From Flavobacterium soli DSM 19725 (GTDB lineage: Bacteria; Bacteroidota; Bacteroidia; Flavobacteriales; Flavobacteriaceae), in assembly GCF_000422705.1 (NCBI RefSeq), contig NZ_AUGO01000001.1:310001-374000 (forward strand): a stretch of DNA of 64,000 bases. Reading direction: 5' to 3'. The translations under genes were made by a program, and so were the position numbers. The notes below the pieces were generated by a model. That model saw only the letters and a program-made list of their open reading frames with translations, was not told where the DNA came from and did not search any database. Positions 41,494-51,153 of the stretch are shown in pieces; position 1 is the first letter of the stretch; each line of letters begins with the position of its first letter.

Positions 41494-42933
41494 ATGGTCC
41501 TCAGCAGATTTTGGCTTGTCATTTTTATATCCTCTCTAGCATTTATAGTACTTGGTTTCTTCTTGGGAAACAGTTATTCGGTCGATTCTGTCTTGAACGG
41601 AAAAAAAGACGACCCGATTTTAATCTCTGAAAAATATCTAAACGAACTTCCAAAGTTCCTTCAGGATAGTATTCAAAAAAATGACGAAAAATCATTTACT
41701 ATAAATAGGGACACTTTAAATGCTGACACAACTTATGTATATAAAAATCAGACAGTTAAAATATACAGTGGTATCCAAAAAACAGATGGTTTGTTGCCAA
41801 CTTGTAAGAACAGTTTGTTTGATTTAATCTTGCCTTTGATGGCCTATTTGGCTTTTTTCTGCGGGTTGATGGAACTGTTGATTGTTTCTGGTGCTGCCGA
41901 AAAATTAGCCAAACAATTAAGTCCGATTTTTGCAAAAGTCTTTCCTACGGTACCTAAAAACCACGAATCCATTTCGTACATGACCTTGAATTTTGCTGCC
42001 AATTTCCTAGGACTGGATTCGGCTGCAACCCCTTTTGGACTAAAAGCGATGCAGAGTTTACAGGAAATCAATCCGGATAAAGACAAAGCCAGTGATGCAC
42101 AAATTATGTTTATGTGTTTGCATGCGGCAGGTTTAACCTTGATCCCAACCTCTATTATCGGTTATAGAGCTGCTGAAAATGCCGCCAATCCTGCTGATGT
42201 AATGCTTCCGTGCATCGTTACCTCTTTTATAGGAACGATTGCAGCATTAATCATTGTGGGTATCCGACAAAAAATAAATTTCTTTAGTGCTACTTTATTG
42301 GTTGCATTGATGACTGTCATTGCAGCAATTGTGGGATTATTATTCTACATCAATGGATTGGATTTGGTAGGTAAAAATTTCTTTACCGCCAACCTTTCGG
42401 GCTTAATGCTGGTCGGAATCATTGGCTTTACATTGGTTTTTTCCTTTGTCAACGAGAAAAAATTTGCTGAAAAAAGCACGACCGTTTTTGATGCTTTCGT
42501 AAGTGGAGCAAACAACGGTTTACAAACTGGAGTCAAGATTTTTCCTTATGTAATGGGAATGTTGGTCGCCATTTCTTTCTTTAGAAACAGCGGGCTATTT
42601 GAAATCATGTCGAACGGGATTGCCTTTACATTTTCGCATTTAGGTGTTGCCAAAGAAATTACGGATTCGCTTCCTGTAGCAATGTTAAGACCTTTTAGCT
42701 CAGGTGGTTCAAGAGGTTTTATGATTGATGCGATGCGAAATTTCGGTCCGGATTCGCTAACTGGTAGATTGAGCTGTATCTTTCAATGTAGTGCTGAAAC
42801 CACGTTTTATGTGATTGCTGTTTATTTTGGTTCAGTAAACATCAAGAATACTAGATATACGCTTGGAACGATGTTATTAGTAGATTTAATATGTGTGATT
42901 ACTGCAATTTTCGTTGCAAGCTGGTTTTTTTAA
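41494..42933 (+). CDS. SpmA-SpmB fusion (nucleoside-recognition/Gate) membrane protein
   Basis: The 479-residue protein has about ten membrane spans in two Gate-domain halves. The first (about 108-290) has PLMAYLAFFCGLMELLIVSG, and the second (about 310-470) has GLQTGVKIFPYVMGMLVAIS. A 60-residue hydrophilic loop after the first helix sets it apart. SpmA and SpmB are separate spore-maturation proteins in Firmicutes. The fused form is typical of Bacteroidetes, where its function is unknown but transport has been proposed. A short soluble N-terminal extension is present. Confidence 0.9.
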   Translation: MVLSRFWLVIFISSLAFIVLGFFLGNSYSVDSVLNGKKDDPILISEKYLNELPKFLQDSIQKNDEKSFTINRDTLNADTTYVYKNQTVKIYSGIQKTDGLLPTCKNSLFDLILPLMAYLAFFCGLMELLIVSGAAEKLAKQLSPIFAKVFPTVPKNHESISYMTLNFAANFLGLDSAATPFGLKAMQSLQEINPDKDKASDAQIMFMCLHAAGLTLIPTSIIGYRAAENAANPADVMLPCIVTSFIGTIAALIIVGIRQKINFFSATLLVALMTVIAAIVGLLFYINGLDLVGKNFFTANLSGLMLVGIIGFTLVFSFVNEKKFAEKSTTVFDAFVSGANNGLQTGVKIFPYVMGMLVAISFFRNSGLFEIMSNGIAFTFSHLGVAKEITDSLPVAMLRPFSSGGSRGFMIDAMRNFGPDSLTGRLSCIFQCSAETTFYVIAVYFGSVNIKNTRYTLGTMLLVDLICVITAIFVASWFF

Positions 42934-42962
42934 TGAAATGAATCCCAAATAGTTATTAAAAC

Positions 42963-43001
42963 AAAAAACCACAAAGTTCAAATTGAATTTTGTGGTTTTT
43001 T
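42963..43001. terminator. Bidirectional terminator between SpmAB and ScoB
   Basis: AAAAAACCACAAA (42963-42975) pairs with TTTGTGGTTTTTT (42989-43001), so both strands have a hairpin followed by a T run. The genes converge here. Confidence 0.92.
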
Positions 43002-43022
43002 GTTTACGATAAAGTTTTATTT

Positions 43023-43682
43023 TCAATTCAAATTCATCTCCGGAATATCGCCTTCAATGATTAAATCAGCTTCGGTTGAAGCGATGATATGTTCTACTGA
43101 AACGCCTGGAGCTCTTTCGAGAAGCTTGAAGCCTTTTGGGGTAATTTCTAAAACAGCCAATTCGGTTACTACTTTTTTCACACAGCCAACGCCTGTCAAT
43201 GGCAAGGTACATCTTTTCAGGATTTTAGATTCTCCTGCTTTATTGACGTGCATCATGGCTACAATAATATTTTCGGCGGAAGCCACCAAATCCATTGCAC
43301 CACCCATTCCTTTCACCATCTTTCCAGGGATTTTCCAATTGGCAATATCACCGTTTTCGGCTACTTCCATTGCTCCAAGAATGGTCAGATCTACTTTCTG
43401 GCTACGAATCATTCCGAAACTGAAAGCAGAATCGAAGAAACTGGCTCCCGGAAGTGTTGTAATGGTTTGCTTTCCTGCATTAATGACATCGGCATCTTCT
43501 TCTCCTTCAAACGGAAATGGCCCCATTCCTAGAACCCCATTTTCGCTTTGAAATTCAACCGAAATATCTTCACGAACATAATTCGCAACCAATGTCGGAA
43601 TCCCGATTCCGAGGTTTACGTAGTATTTATCTTTTACTTCTTTCGCAATTCGTTTTGCGATATCGTTTTTGTCTAATGCCAT
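43023..43682 (-). CDS. scoB: Succinyl-CoA:3-oxoacid CoA-transferase subunit B
   Basis: The 219-residue protein shows the family's IAKRIAKEVKDKYYVNLGIGIPTLV start and the active-site Glu in FQSENGVLGMGPFP. Subunit B holds the Glu that forms the CoA thioester. Its partner lies 3 bases upstream. Together they move CoA from succinyl-CoA to acetoacetate. Confidence 0.95.
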   Translation of the reverse strand: MALDKNDIAKRIAKEVKDKYYVNLGIGIPTLVANYVREDISVEFQSENGVLGMGPFPFEGEEDADVINAGKQTITTLPGASFFDSAFSFGMIRSQKVDLTILGAMEVAENGDIANWKIPGKMVKGMGGAMDLVASAENIIVAMMHVNKAGESKILKRCTLPLTGVGCVKKVVTELAVLEITPKGFKLLERAPGVSVEHIIASTEADLIIEGDIPEMNLN

Positions 43683-43685
43683 GAT

Positions 43686-44387
43686 TTATGCTTTTTGTCT
43701 AACAGTTCGTTGCTCGATTCTCTTTTCAAATTTTTCACCTTGAAAGATACGTTGTACCATGATTCCTGGAATATGTATTTGATTAGGGTCGAGTGCTCCA
43801 ACTGGAACCAATTCTTCTACTTCGGCAATGGTGATTTTTGCAGCACCGGCCATACAAGCGTTGAAGTTTCTGGCTGTTCCTTTGAAGATTAGATTTCCGG
43901 CGGCATCACCTTTCCATGCTTTTACGATAGAGAAATCGGCCTTGTAGGCTTCTTCCATGATGTGCATCTTGCCGTTGAATTCGCGTGCTTCTTTTCCTTC
44001 GGCAACTTCGGTTCCGTAACCTGCTGGAGTAAAGAATGCTGGAATTCCGGCTTGTGCGGCACGGCATTTTTCGGCTAATGTTCCTTGTGGTGTTAATTCT
44101 ACATCGAGTTCGCCCGAAAGCATTTGGCGTTCGAATTCGGCATTTTCTCCAACATAGGAAGAAATCATTTTCTTGATTTGTTTTTTCTGCAAGAGCAATC
44201 CCAAACCAAAATCGTCTACACCTGCATTGTTTGAGATACAGGTTAAATCGGTAACATTTAGTTGCACCAATTCGGCAATGCTGTTTTCTGGAATTCCTGA
44301 AAGTCCGAAACCTCCAAGCATTATCGTCATTGAACTTTCAATTCCTTGAAGAGCTTCTTGGACGTTGTTTACTTTTTTGTTAATCAT
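43686..44387 (-). CDS. scoA: Succinyl-CoA:3-oxoacid CoA-transferase subunit A
   Basis: The 233-residue protein has the type I CoA-transferase alpha-subunit features: [41 protein letters not shown], and the [13 protein letters not shown] run. It sits directly upstream of the beta subunit with a 3-base gap. The pair would take part in ketone body or acetoacetate use. Confidence 0.95.
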   Translation of the reverse strand: MINKKVNNVQEALQGIESSMTIMLGGFGLSGIPENSIAELVQLNVTDLTCISNNAGVDDFGLGLLLQKKQIKKMISSYVGENAEFERQMLSGELDVELTPQGTLAEKCRAAQAGIPAFFTPAGYGTEVAEGKEAREFNGKMHIMEEAYKADFSIVKAWKGDAAGNLIFKGTARNFNACMAGAAKITIAEVEELVPVGALDPNQIHIPGIMVQRIFQGEKFEKRIEQRTVRQKA

Positions 44388-44436
44388 AGTTGGTTAGTAG
44401 TTTAAAAACAAAAATATTATTTGAAACGGAATGCCC

Positions 44437-44520
44437 TAGCCCTGATTGAAACGAAAATCCTTTTAATTTTTTCCTTTAAAAAATTAAAAGATTGTAGTGA
44501 AAAGCGGGAAAAAGCTCCTA
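44437..44520. repeat. Dispersed intergenic palindromic element, copy 3
   Basis: TAGCCCTGATTGAAACG at the left and GTGAAAAGCGGGAAAAAG at the right enclose the hairpin AATCCTTTTAATT / AATTAAAAGATT. It lies between scoA and the penicillin-binding-protein gene, and its last bases lie next to the PBP stop. Confidence 0.8.
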
Positions 44521-44527
44521 AAAAAAA

Positions 44528-46840
44528 TTAGAAATCGAATTCGTCAGTATCTTGTTCTACATCGCCTTCAACAGCTGTTGTGTCTTTTACTTTAGGCACC
44601 CAGCAATCTACTTTTATGGCAAGATTCTTTGGCCGTTCAAACGGTTCCTTGGATACGGTTAAGGTTTTATCTTCGTAGCATTTTTTCATGAACATTCCCC
44701 AGATTGGCAGTGCCATTGTGGCTCCTTGACCATAGGTAATACCTTTGAAATGTGCCGAACGGTCTTCGTTTCCTACCCAAACTCCGGTTGCAAGATTTGG
44801 CACCATCCCTACAAACCAACCGTCTGACTGGTTTTGAGAAGTTCCTGTTTTTCCTGCAATTGGGTTTCTCAATACATAAGGATAACCCGTTACACGATTG
44901 TATCCATGACCGCCGCCATCGGTTCTTAGACGTGCTCCAGAACCCGTTTCAGTAACTCCTTCTAATAATTTTATGACTGCATATGCAATGTCCCTATTCA
45001 ATACATCGCGGGATTCAGGAACGGAACGGAACAATACATTTCCGTTTTTGTCCTCAATTCTGTCGATAACTTGTGGTTTTACATAAACACCTTGGTTGGC
45101 AAACGTACTGTAAGCGGCAACCATATCGTGAACCGTGATTTCTACGGCTCCAAGAGCGATGGAAGGTTGTGATGGAATATCTGATTTTACCCCTAATTTT
45201 TTTGTCAAATCAATTACGGCATCTGGCCCAACGCGGTCAATCAACTTTGCTGAAACGGTATTGATGGAAAGTGCTAATGCTTTTTTTAACGTAACCATTC
45301 CGCGGTATTCGTGGTTGGAATTGTTAGGTGTCCACGTTTCGGTAACGTTGTGTTTCCCTTTTGGAATAGTGTAAGGAGCATCAATAATCGAGTCGCATGG
45401 AGAATAACCTTGCTGTTCGATTGCAGTTGCATACACAAAGGGTTTGAAGGTTGAACCTACTTGACGTGCTCCTTGCTGAACGTGATCGTATTGGAAATGT
45501 TTGTAATTGATTCCTCCTACCCAAACTTTGATCGCTCCAGTTGCTGGTTCCATAGACATCACCCCGCTTTGAAGGAAATGTTTGTAGTATCTGATGGAAT
45601 CATTTGGCGTCATGATGGTATCTTTTTCACCATCCCAAGAGAAAACTCTCATTTTGGTTTTTACTGTGAATGATTTTTTTATATCATCTTCATCTTTTCC
45701 TTCGGCAGACATGATTCGCCATCTTTCGGATGTTTTTCGGGCACGATTCATCAGGTTTTCAGTTTCTTTTTCAGAAATGTTTACGAAAGGAGCGTTTTTA
45801 TTTTTCTTGCTTTCGATGGCAAACTCCTTTTGAAGATTGGCCATATGTGCATAAACCGCCTCTTCTGCATAAAGTTGCATACGAGAATCAATAGTGGTAT
45901 AAATTTTTAGCCCATCGCGGTAGATGTCATAATCTGTTCCATCTGGTTTTTTATTGTCTTTTACCCAATTTTTCATGTATTCACGCAAATATTCACGGAA
46001 GTAAGTTGCTGTTCCTTCCTTGTGGGTTTGCAATTTGAAATCTAAAGTGATAGGAAGCTGACTGAATTTTTCCTTTTGTGCTTCGGTAATGATTTTGGAT
46101 TTTACCATTTGTCCGAGAACTACATTTCGACGGTTTTTGACCCCCTGTGCATTTCGAACTGGATTGTAAAGTGATGAATTTTTGAACATCCCAACTAAAA
46201 TAGCCGATTCGTCAATGGTCAATTCTTTCGGTTCTTTGTTGAAATAGGTTTTGGCTGCAGAGCGAATTCCGACTGCATAATTGTTGAAATCATATACGTT
46301 GAAATACATAGCAATGATTTCGTTTTTAGTATATTGCCTTTCAAGACGTGTAGCAATAATCCATTCTTTAATTTTCTGAATGATTCTAAAAGGCAAAAAT
46401 TTAGAACCTTCACCATGGAATAATTGTTTTGCCAATTGTTGCGAAAGCGTACTTGCTCCACCACTTGTTCCTAAACTTGTAACGGCTCTTAAAGTTCCCC
46501 TACCGTCAATTCCTGAGTGTTCATAAAAACGCTCGTCTTCAGTAGCAACCAAGGCATCGACCAAATGTTTTGGCAAATCTTCATATTTAACCGAAGTTCT
46601 GTTTTCATTGTAGAATTTTCCGATGGTTTCGCCATCTGCCGAAATGATTTCGGTTGCAAGATTTGATTCTGGATTTTCTAATTCTTCAAAAGAAGGCATG
46701 GAACCTAAAATCCCCCAAGAGGCCAATAAGAAGATTAAAAAAACCACCCCTAAACCTCCTGCAAATATTTTCCAGAATTGTCTTTTATAATAAGCAAAAT
46801 CCTTTTCTACAGGTTTGTTGCTGTTTTTTTTGATTGCCAT
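44528..46840 (-). CDS. Penicillin-binding protein 1A (bifunctional)
   Basis: The 770-residue protein has one membrane anchor (about 31-51), a glycosyltransferase 51 domain (ATEDERFYEHSGID with the catalytic Glu, GGASTLSQQLAKQLF) and a transpeptidase domain with STFKP (SxxK), the SIN motif in ALALSINTVSAK, and GKTGTSQN. It polymerises and crosslinks peptidoglycan in the inner membrane. The C-terminus ends in an acidic tail (VEGDVEQDTDEFDF). It lies 4 bases downstream of gldH on the same strand. Confidence 0.96.
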   Translation of the reverse strand: MAIKKNSNKPVEKDFAYYKRQFWKIFAGGLGVVFLIFLLASWGILGSMPSFEELENPESNLATEIISADGETIGKFYNENRTSVKYEDLPKHLVDALVATEDERFYEHSGIDGRGTLRAVTSLGTSGGASTLSQQLAKQLFHGEGSKFLPFRIIQKIKEWIIATRLERQYTKNEIIAMYFNVYDFNNYAVGIRSAAKTYFNKEPKELTIDESAILVGMFKNSSLYNPVRNAQGVKNRRNVVLGQMVKSKIITEAQKEKFSQLPITLDFKLQTHKEGTATYFREYLREYMKNWVKDNKKPDGTDYDIYRDGLKIYTTIDSRMQLYAEEAVYAHMANLQKEFAIESKKNKNAPFVNISEKETENLMNRARKTSERWRIMSAEGKDEDDIKKSFTVKTKMRVFSWDGEKDTIMTPNDSIRYYKHFLQSGVMSMEPATGAIKVWVGGINYKHFQYDHVQQGARQVGSTFKPFVYATAIEQQGYSPCDSIIDAPYTIPKGKHNVTETWTPNNSNHEYRGMVTLKKALALSINTVSAKLIDRVGPDAVIDLTKKLGVKSDIPSQPSIALGAVEITVHDMVAAYSTFANQGVYVKPQVIDRIEDKNGNVLFRSVPESRDVLNRDIAYAVIKLLEGVTETGSGARLRTDGGGHGYNRVTGYPYVLRNPIAGKTGTSQNQSDGWFVGMVPNLATGVWVGNEDRSAHFKGITYGQGATMALPIWGMFMKKCYEDKTLTVSKEPFERPKNLAIKVDCWVPKVKDTTAVEGDVEQDTDEFDF

Positions 46841-46844
46841 AATC

Positions 46845-47330
46845 TTATTCTATTGATTCTATTCTAAAACCTACATCTGTAATGCCTTCGAGCTCTTCGA
46901 CACCGGTAATTTTACCAGTTTGCCGAACTGCCTGTTGAATGTGCACTTTGTAATTTCCAATTTTAGGAAACTTCATTTTTTCCTTATAAAAAAGTTTGCT
47001 TTCTTTTATATCCGAAAAACCTTCACCAAGAAGTGTGCCGTCGGGATTGGTCATTTGATATTGTAATGTATCTACTTTTGTTAATCCTCCTGGTTGTTCC
47101 AAGGCTACAATCAAAAACAAATTACTAAACTGATATTGCTCATTTCCTCGAAGGTTTACAAACAAGTTATACAACTTTGTCGTGTCCGGTTGATCAAAAG
47201 AAAAAGACACAATACTGTCCTTTTTCCAAGCATCTCCAACTGATTTATAATCATCAAAAACTCTTTCCTTATCGCAGGAAAATAAAAATAGTGCTATTAA
47301 AAGAATTAAAAAACTACTTTTTAGGCTCAT
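46845..47330 (-). CDS. gldH: Gliding motility lipoprotein GldH
   Basis: The 161-residue protein has a lipoprotein signal (FLFSC) and the GldH pattern: DDYKSVGDAWKKDSIVSFSF, LFVNLRGNEQYQFSNLFLIVAL, then DIKESKLFYKEKMKFPKIGNYKVHIQQAVR and the GITDVGFRIE end. GldH is needed for gliding and type IX secretion function in flavobacteria. The neighbours, a PSP1/RicT-like gene upstream (17-base overlap) and PBP1A downstream, are the expected flavobacterial ones. Confidence 0.92.
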   Translation of the reverse strand: MSLKSSFLILLIALFLFSCDKERVFDDYKSVGDAWKKDSIVSFSFDQPDTTKLYNLFVNLRGNEQYQFSNLFLIVALEQPGGLTKVDTLQYQMTNPDGTLLGEGFSDIKESKLFYKEKMKFPKIGNYKVHIQQAVRQTGKITGVEELEGITDVGFRIESIE

Positions 47331-48726
47331 CTTTCTTATTCGGAATTATTCTGTTATCTGGTTTTGGTTCGTTAGGTTTTCTTTCGCCTTGAGGACGATT
47401 TTGTTGTGGCTTTCTTTTTTCAAAAGGCTTTTTCTCACCCGCTAGTCTTGGATTTTTTTGACCTTGTGGCTTGTTTTCGGTTGCTGCTGCAGGTTTATTT
47501 GCACTTATAGCTGGTTTTCCTCCATTGCTTGTAATGGCAGGTTTACCAGGATTTGCATTTACTGGTCGGTTTGCATTTGCAACAATTGCATTTTCTCCCG
47601 GCTTGCGTTTCTTGTTTGGTCGTTTCTTTTTCTTTGGCTGGTCAAAACGTGTTAAACTTTCCTGACCCATTGCGTTATTGAAATCTTTTTCTGGTGCAAT
47701 ATTATCCTCAATGGCATAATCTTCTAACGAAGAAACCTTGTTTTTTAGTTTGTTTTCGGCAATAATTTCCTTTACCTGATCAATTTTCAAGACGTGCCAA
47801 TTGGCAAAATTATCCGTATAAGCAAACCACATCAACCCTTTAAAGATATCTTGTTTTTGACAAATTGCCATCCCTTTCTCGGTCATCAATTTGGTTTCGA
47901 ATTCAGGAAAATCTTTCAAGGCATCCATGTAAGTATCCAACTCATAATTCAAGCAACACTTTAATTTTCCGCATTGTCCGGCTAATTTTTGTGGATTCAA
48001 TGAAAGTTGTTGGTAACGTGCCGCAGAAGTATTCACGCTTCTAAAATCGGTTAACCAAGTAGAACAGCATAATTCTCTTCCGCAAGAACCAATTCCGCCC
48101 AAACGTGCGGCTTCCTGACGGAAACCAACCTGCTTCATCTCAATTCTGGTGCTAAATTCTTTTGCAAAATCCTTAATCAACAAACGAAAGTCAATCCTAT
48201 CATTTGCCGTATAATAGAAAGTTGCCTTTGATCCATCTCCTTGAAATTCGATATCCGAAATTTTCATTTCAAGTTTTTGGGCTATGGCCAATTCACGGGC
48301 ACGAACCTTCATAGGTTCTTCTTTATCACGTGCATTTGACCAAATATCAATGTCTTTTTGAGATGCTTTTCTGTAGATTTTAGGAATATCAGTATTCTTG
48401 TGATTAGTTCCTTTTTTCTTCATTTGAATCTTTACCAACTCTCCAGTTAAAGTAACAATTCCAATGTCGTGACCCGGAGAAGCTTCAGTAGCTACAATAT
48501 CTCCAATGCTTAAGGTCAACTTTTCAGTATTTCTGTAAAATTCTTTTCTTCCGTTCTTGAAACGCACCTCAATACAATCAAAAGGCGCTTCACCATTGGG
48601 AAGATTCATATTGGAGAGCCAATCGAAAACGGTTAATTTGTTGCAGCTATCGGTGCCGCAAGTCCCTTTATTTCCGCAGCCTTTTGGTGCACTACCATCA
48701 GACGTTGAACAACTTGTACAGGCCAT
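47314..48726 (-). CDS. PSP1 domain protein, RicT/YaaT-like
   Basis: With the ATG at 48726 (MACTSCSTSDGS) the protein has 470 residues. The N-terminal Cys-rich run, ATFYYTANDRIDFRLLIKDFAKEFSTRIEMKQVG, GGIGSCGRELCCSTWL and CGKLKCCLNYELDTY are the PSP1-domain signature. A 110-residue Pro/Asn/Lys-rich low-complexity tail follows. RicT helps RNA maturation and phosphorelay control in Bacillus, and the cysteines can bind an iron-sulphur cluster. Its role in Bacteroidetes is inferred. Its 3' end overlaps the start of gldH by 17 bases, so they are translated together. Confidence 0.93.
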   Translation of the reverse strand: MACTSCSTSDGSAPKGCGNKGTCGTDSCNKLTVFDWLSNMNLPNGEAPFDCIEVRFKNGRKEFYRNTEKLTLSIGDIVATEASPGHDIGIVTLTGELVKIQMKKKGTNHKNTDIPKIYRKASQKDIDIWSNARDKEEPMKVRARELAIAQKLEMKISDIEFQGDGSKATFYYTANDRIDFRLLIKDFAKEFSTRIEMKQVGFRQEAARLGGIGSCGRELCCSTWLTDFRSVNTSAARYQQLSLNPQKLAGQCGKLKCCLNYELDTYMDALKDFPEFETKLMTEKGMAICQKQDIFKGLMWFAYTDNFANWHVLKIDQVKEIIAENKLKNKVSSLEDYAIEDNIAPEKDFNNAMGQESLTRFDQPKKKKRPNKKRKPGENAIVANANRPVNANPGKPAITSNGGKPAISANKPAAATENKPQGQKNPRLAGEKKPFEKRKPQQNRPQGERKPNEPKPDNRIIPNKKDEPKK

Positions 48727-48846
48727 AATTTTATATAGATGTTGTAAAAACACAACTTAAAATTCGTAATTTGTTTTGTGCGTAAAGATAGCAATTTTTA
48801 AGTTGAAGTTACAAGAACGTTAAGCTGTTGCTGTTCAATATCAAAC

Positions 48847-48880
48847 AAAAAACCTATCTCCTTGCCAAGAAATAGGTTTA
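48847..48880 (-). terminator. Terminator of trhO
   Basis: On the minus strand AACCTAT and ATAGGTT flank a CTTGGCAAGG-type loop, followed by a T run. It lies just past the trhO stop at 48903. Confidence 0.8.
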
Positions 48881-48902
48881 ACGTAGAAATGTAAACTATA
48901 TT

Positions 48903-50252
48903 TTATTCTAAAATTTTATACAATTTATCCGAAAGTCGCACTCTGAAGGGAATGGCAAACGTCACTTTGTCGCCTGGTTTTGCAGTTATGGCTTCTGTAT
49001 CGTTTACGAGCATTTTTTCCAGTATCAATTCCTGATTTCCGGTTGTAGGTCCTGCAATTAGGATTTTATCGCCAACGTTCAATTCGTTGTTTTCCATCAA
49101 GAAAAGACCTACTTGAGCTTTCACATAATAATGTTCTGCTTTTCCAAGAATTACTTTCTTGATTTTTTTAGGAAGGATTGTTTTTTTGGCTGTAGCCAAT
49201 GATTGATCTGATAATTCCCCTGAATGTTTAAAAGCTAGTTTTTCTGATTTTCCTTTTCTGAAGACTTTGTTGCCAACTTGTTTGCCACTTCTCAATTTTA
49301 CTTGTTCCGCCAAAGGTAAATGCGTTACTTCCAGACATTCGGTTGAACAGCAATTTTCCATAGCTGCCTTGCATTCGTCACATTGGATGAACAACAAATG
49401 ACAGCCATCGTTGGCACAATTGGTATGATTGTCACACGGTTTTCCGCATTGGTGGCATTGGGAAACGATATCATCCGTGATTCTTTCGCCCAGACGGTTG
49501 TCAAAAACAAAGTTCTTTCCGATGAATTTGCTTTCCAGACCTTCTTCCTTTATTTGCTTTGCATATTGAATAATTCCTCCTTCGAGCTGAAACACATTCT
49601 TGAACCCTTGATGCTTGAAATAGGCACTTGCTTTCTCGCAACGAATACCACCTGTGCAATACATCACGAGGTTTTTATCTTCCTTGAAATCTTTTAATTG
49701 TTCGTTAATTATCGGCAAACTCTCTCTAAATGTTTCCACATCTGGAGTGATAGCTCCTTTGAAATGACCTATTTCACTTTCATAATGGTTCCTGAAATCT
49801 ACTACAATCGTGTTCGGGTCTTCCAGAATCTTATTGAAATCTTTGGCTGCAAGGTGAACCCCTTTGTTGGTTACATCAAATGTTTCATCGTTTAGTCCAT
49901 CGGCTACAATCTTGTCGCGTACTTTGATGGTGAGTTTCAAAAACGAGTGGTCGTCCTGTTCTACGGCAACATTCAAGCGGATGCCTTTCATAAAATCATA
50001 CACTTCGAGGGTTTCGCGAAAGGCTTCAAAGTTATCGGCAGGAACGCTCATTTGGGCGTTTATCCCTTCATGGGCAACATAAATTCGGCCGAGTGCATCG
50101 AGTGCATTCCAGGCAACGAACAGGTTGTCTCTAAATTTTTTAGGGTCTTCAATTTTGGCGTATGCATAGAAAGACAACGTGAGGCGTTGTTTACCGGCTT
50201 GGTCAATGAGTTCGGCTCTTTCTTCTGCACTTAAGGTGTTATACAGTTGCAT
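48903..50252 (-). CDS. trhO: tRNA uridine(34) hydroxylase TrhO with C-terminal extension
   Basis: The 449-residue protein has the TrhO N-terminal domain (LTLSFYAYAKIEDPKKF, YVAHEGINAQMSVP) and a rhodanese domain with catalytic Cys199 in MYCTGGIRCEKAS. A Cys-rich Zn-binding-like stretch follows (SQCHQCGKPCDNHTNCANDGCH, to CCSTECLE). The last about 100 residues (KAEHYYVKAQVGLFLMEN...GDKILIAGPTTGNQEL...GDKVTFAIPFRVRLSDKLYKILE) resemble the beta-barrel at the end of U32 peptidase-type TrhP. TrhO makes 5-hydroxyuridine at the tRNA wobble position. Normal YceA proteins stop before this barrel. Confidence 0.93.
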   Translation of the reverse strand: MQLYNTLSAEERAELIDQAGKQRLTLSFYAYAKIEDPKKFRDNLFVAWNALDALGRIYVAHEGINAQMSVPADNFEAFRETLEVYDFMKGIRLNVAVEQDDHSFLKLTIKVRDKIVADGLNDETFDVTNKGVHLAAKDFNKILEDPNTIVVDFRNHYESEIGHFKGAITPDVETFRESLPIINEQLKDFKEDKNLVMYCTGGIRCEKASAYFKHQGFKNVFQLEGGIIQYAKQIKEEGLESKFIGKNFVFDNRLGERITDDIVSQCHQCGKPCDNHTNCANDGCHLLFIQCDECKAAMENCCSTECLEVTHLPLAEQVKLRSGKQVGNKVFRKGKSEKLAFKHSGELSDQSLATAKKTILPKKIKKVILGKAEHYYVKAQVGLFLMENNELNVGDKILIAGPTTGNQELILEKMLVNDTEAITAKPGDKVTFAIPFRVRLSDKLYKILE

Positions 50253-50408
50253 GCTATAAACGTTTTTAAGTAAAGAAATTATTTTCGGTGCAAAAGTAAG
50301 GATAATTTTTATGGGGCGAAAATGACAATTGTCATGTAATAATTTTTTGGTTTTAATTTACCACAATGTAAGTCCCAAAGTTCAAAAAATGCCTAAAGTT
50401 TTTATTCT

Positions 50409-50484
50409 ACCCCCGACTGGAGGGAAAATTCTTTTTATTTTTTTCCTTTAAAAAAATAAAAAGATTTGGAAGGAAGGCGGGAAC
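50409..50484. repeat. Dispersed intergenic palindromic element, copy 4
   Basis: CCCCCGACTGGAGGG at the left and GGAAGGAAGGCGGGAA at the right enclose TTTTTATT and AATAAAAA. It is nearly identical to copy 1 at 26539. It lies in the 378-base gap 50253-50630, which also has a decayed AATTGCACGAATTTGCAC repeat near 50530-50565 and no gene. Confidence 0.82.
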
Positions 50485-50587
50485 ATGGATTAAAAAGTGC
50501 TCATCGTTTTGGTTCTAAATAATAGACACGAATTGCACGAATTTGCACTAATCATTCGTGATAATTTGTGTTGAAAACAAATCCCAT

Positions 50588-50613
50588 AAAAAAACCACGC
50601 CGAAACGTGGTTT
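50588..50613 (-). terminator. Terminator of the bacilliredoxin gene
   Basis: On the minus strand AAACCACG pairs with CGTGGTTT, followed by T residues, 17 bases beyond the stop codon. Confidence 0.9.
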
Positions 50614-50630
50614 AGATTGTTAGCTTCTGA

Positions 50631-51041
50631 TTAGCAGAATTCCTTGAAAGCATCTTGCAAATTCTCAGCAATCAGTTCTGCAGGGCGACCCTCGATGTGG
50701 TGACGCTCCAACATGTGAACCAACTCACCATCCTTGAAAAGCGCGATGCTTGGCGAAGACGGAGGAAACGGGAACATGAATCCACGTGCTGCATCTACAG
50801 CTTCCTTATCGACACCGGCGAAAACCGTTACCAAATGTTCTGGCTTTTTGTCACCTGCCAAACTCATTTTTGCTCCCGGACGTGCGTTTCTTGCTGCACA
50901 ACCGCAAACTGAATTCACGACTACTAATGTTGTTCCTGGCTTTGCAATTGCGTTTTCAACGGCTCCTGCACTATATAATTCTTCAAAACCTGCATCGGCT
51001 AATTCAGCTCGCATTGGTTTTACCATTTCTTCTGGATACAT
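50631..51041 (-). CDS. BrxA/BrxB-family bacilliredoxin
   Basis: The 136-residue protein contains the family's [17 protein letters not shown] motif (Cys46, Cys48) and [14 protein letters not shown]. Bacilliredoxins remove bacillithiol from proteins. The Cys-Gly-Cys active site and size fit exactly. A single-gene unit with its own terminator. Confidence 0.95.
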   Translation of the reverse strand: MYPEEMVKPMRAELADAGFEELYSAGAVENAIAKPGTTLVVVNSVCGCAARNARPGAKMSLAGDKKPEHLVTVFAGVDKEAVDAARGFMFPFPPSSPSIALFKDGELVHMLERHHIEGRPAELIAENLQDAFKEFC

Positions 51042-51153
51042 AACTTTAATTTTAGATTTTAGATATACGCTTTTAGATTTTGCAATCTGGATGCAAAGAT
51101 AATGAGAATTCTAATTTTAAAATTCAAACCCATCATAAAGATTTGTTATGATG

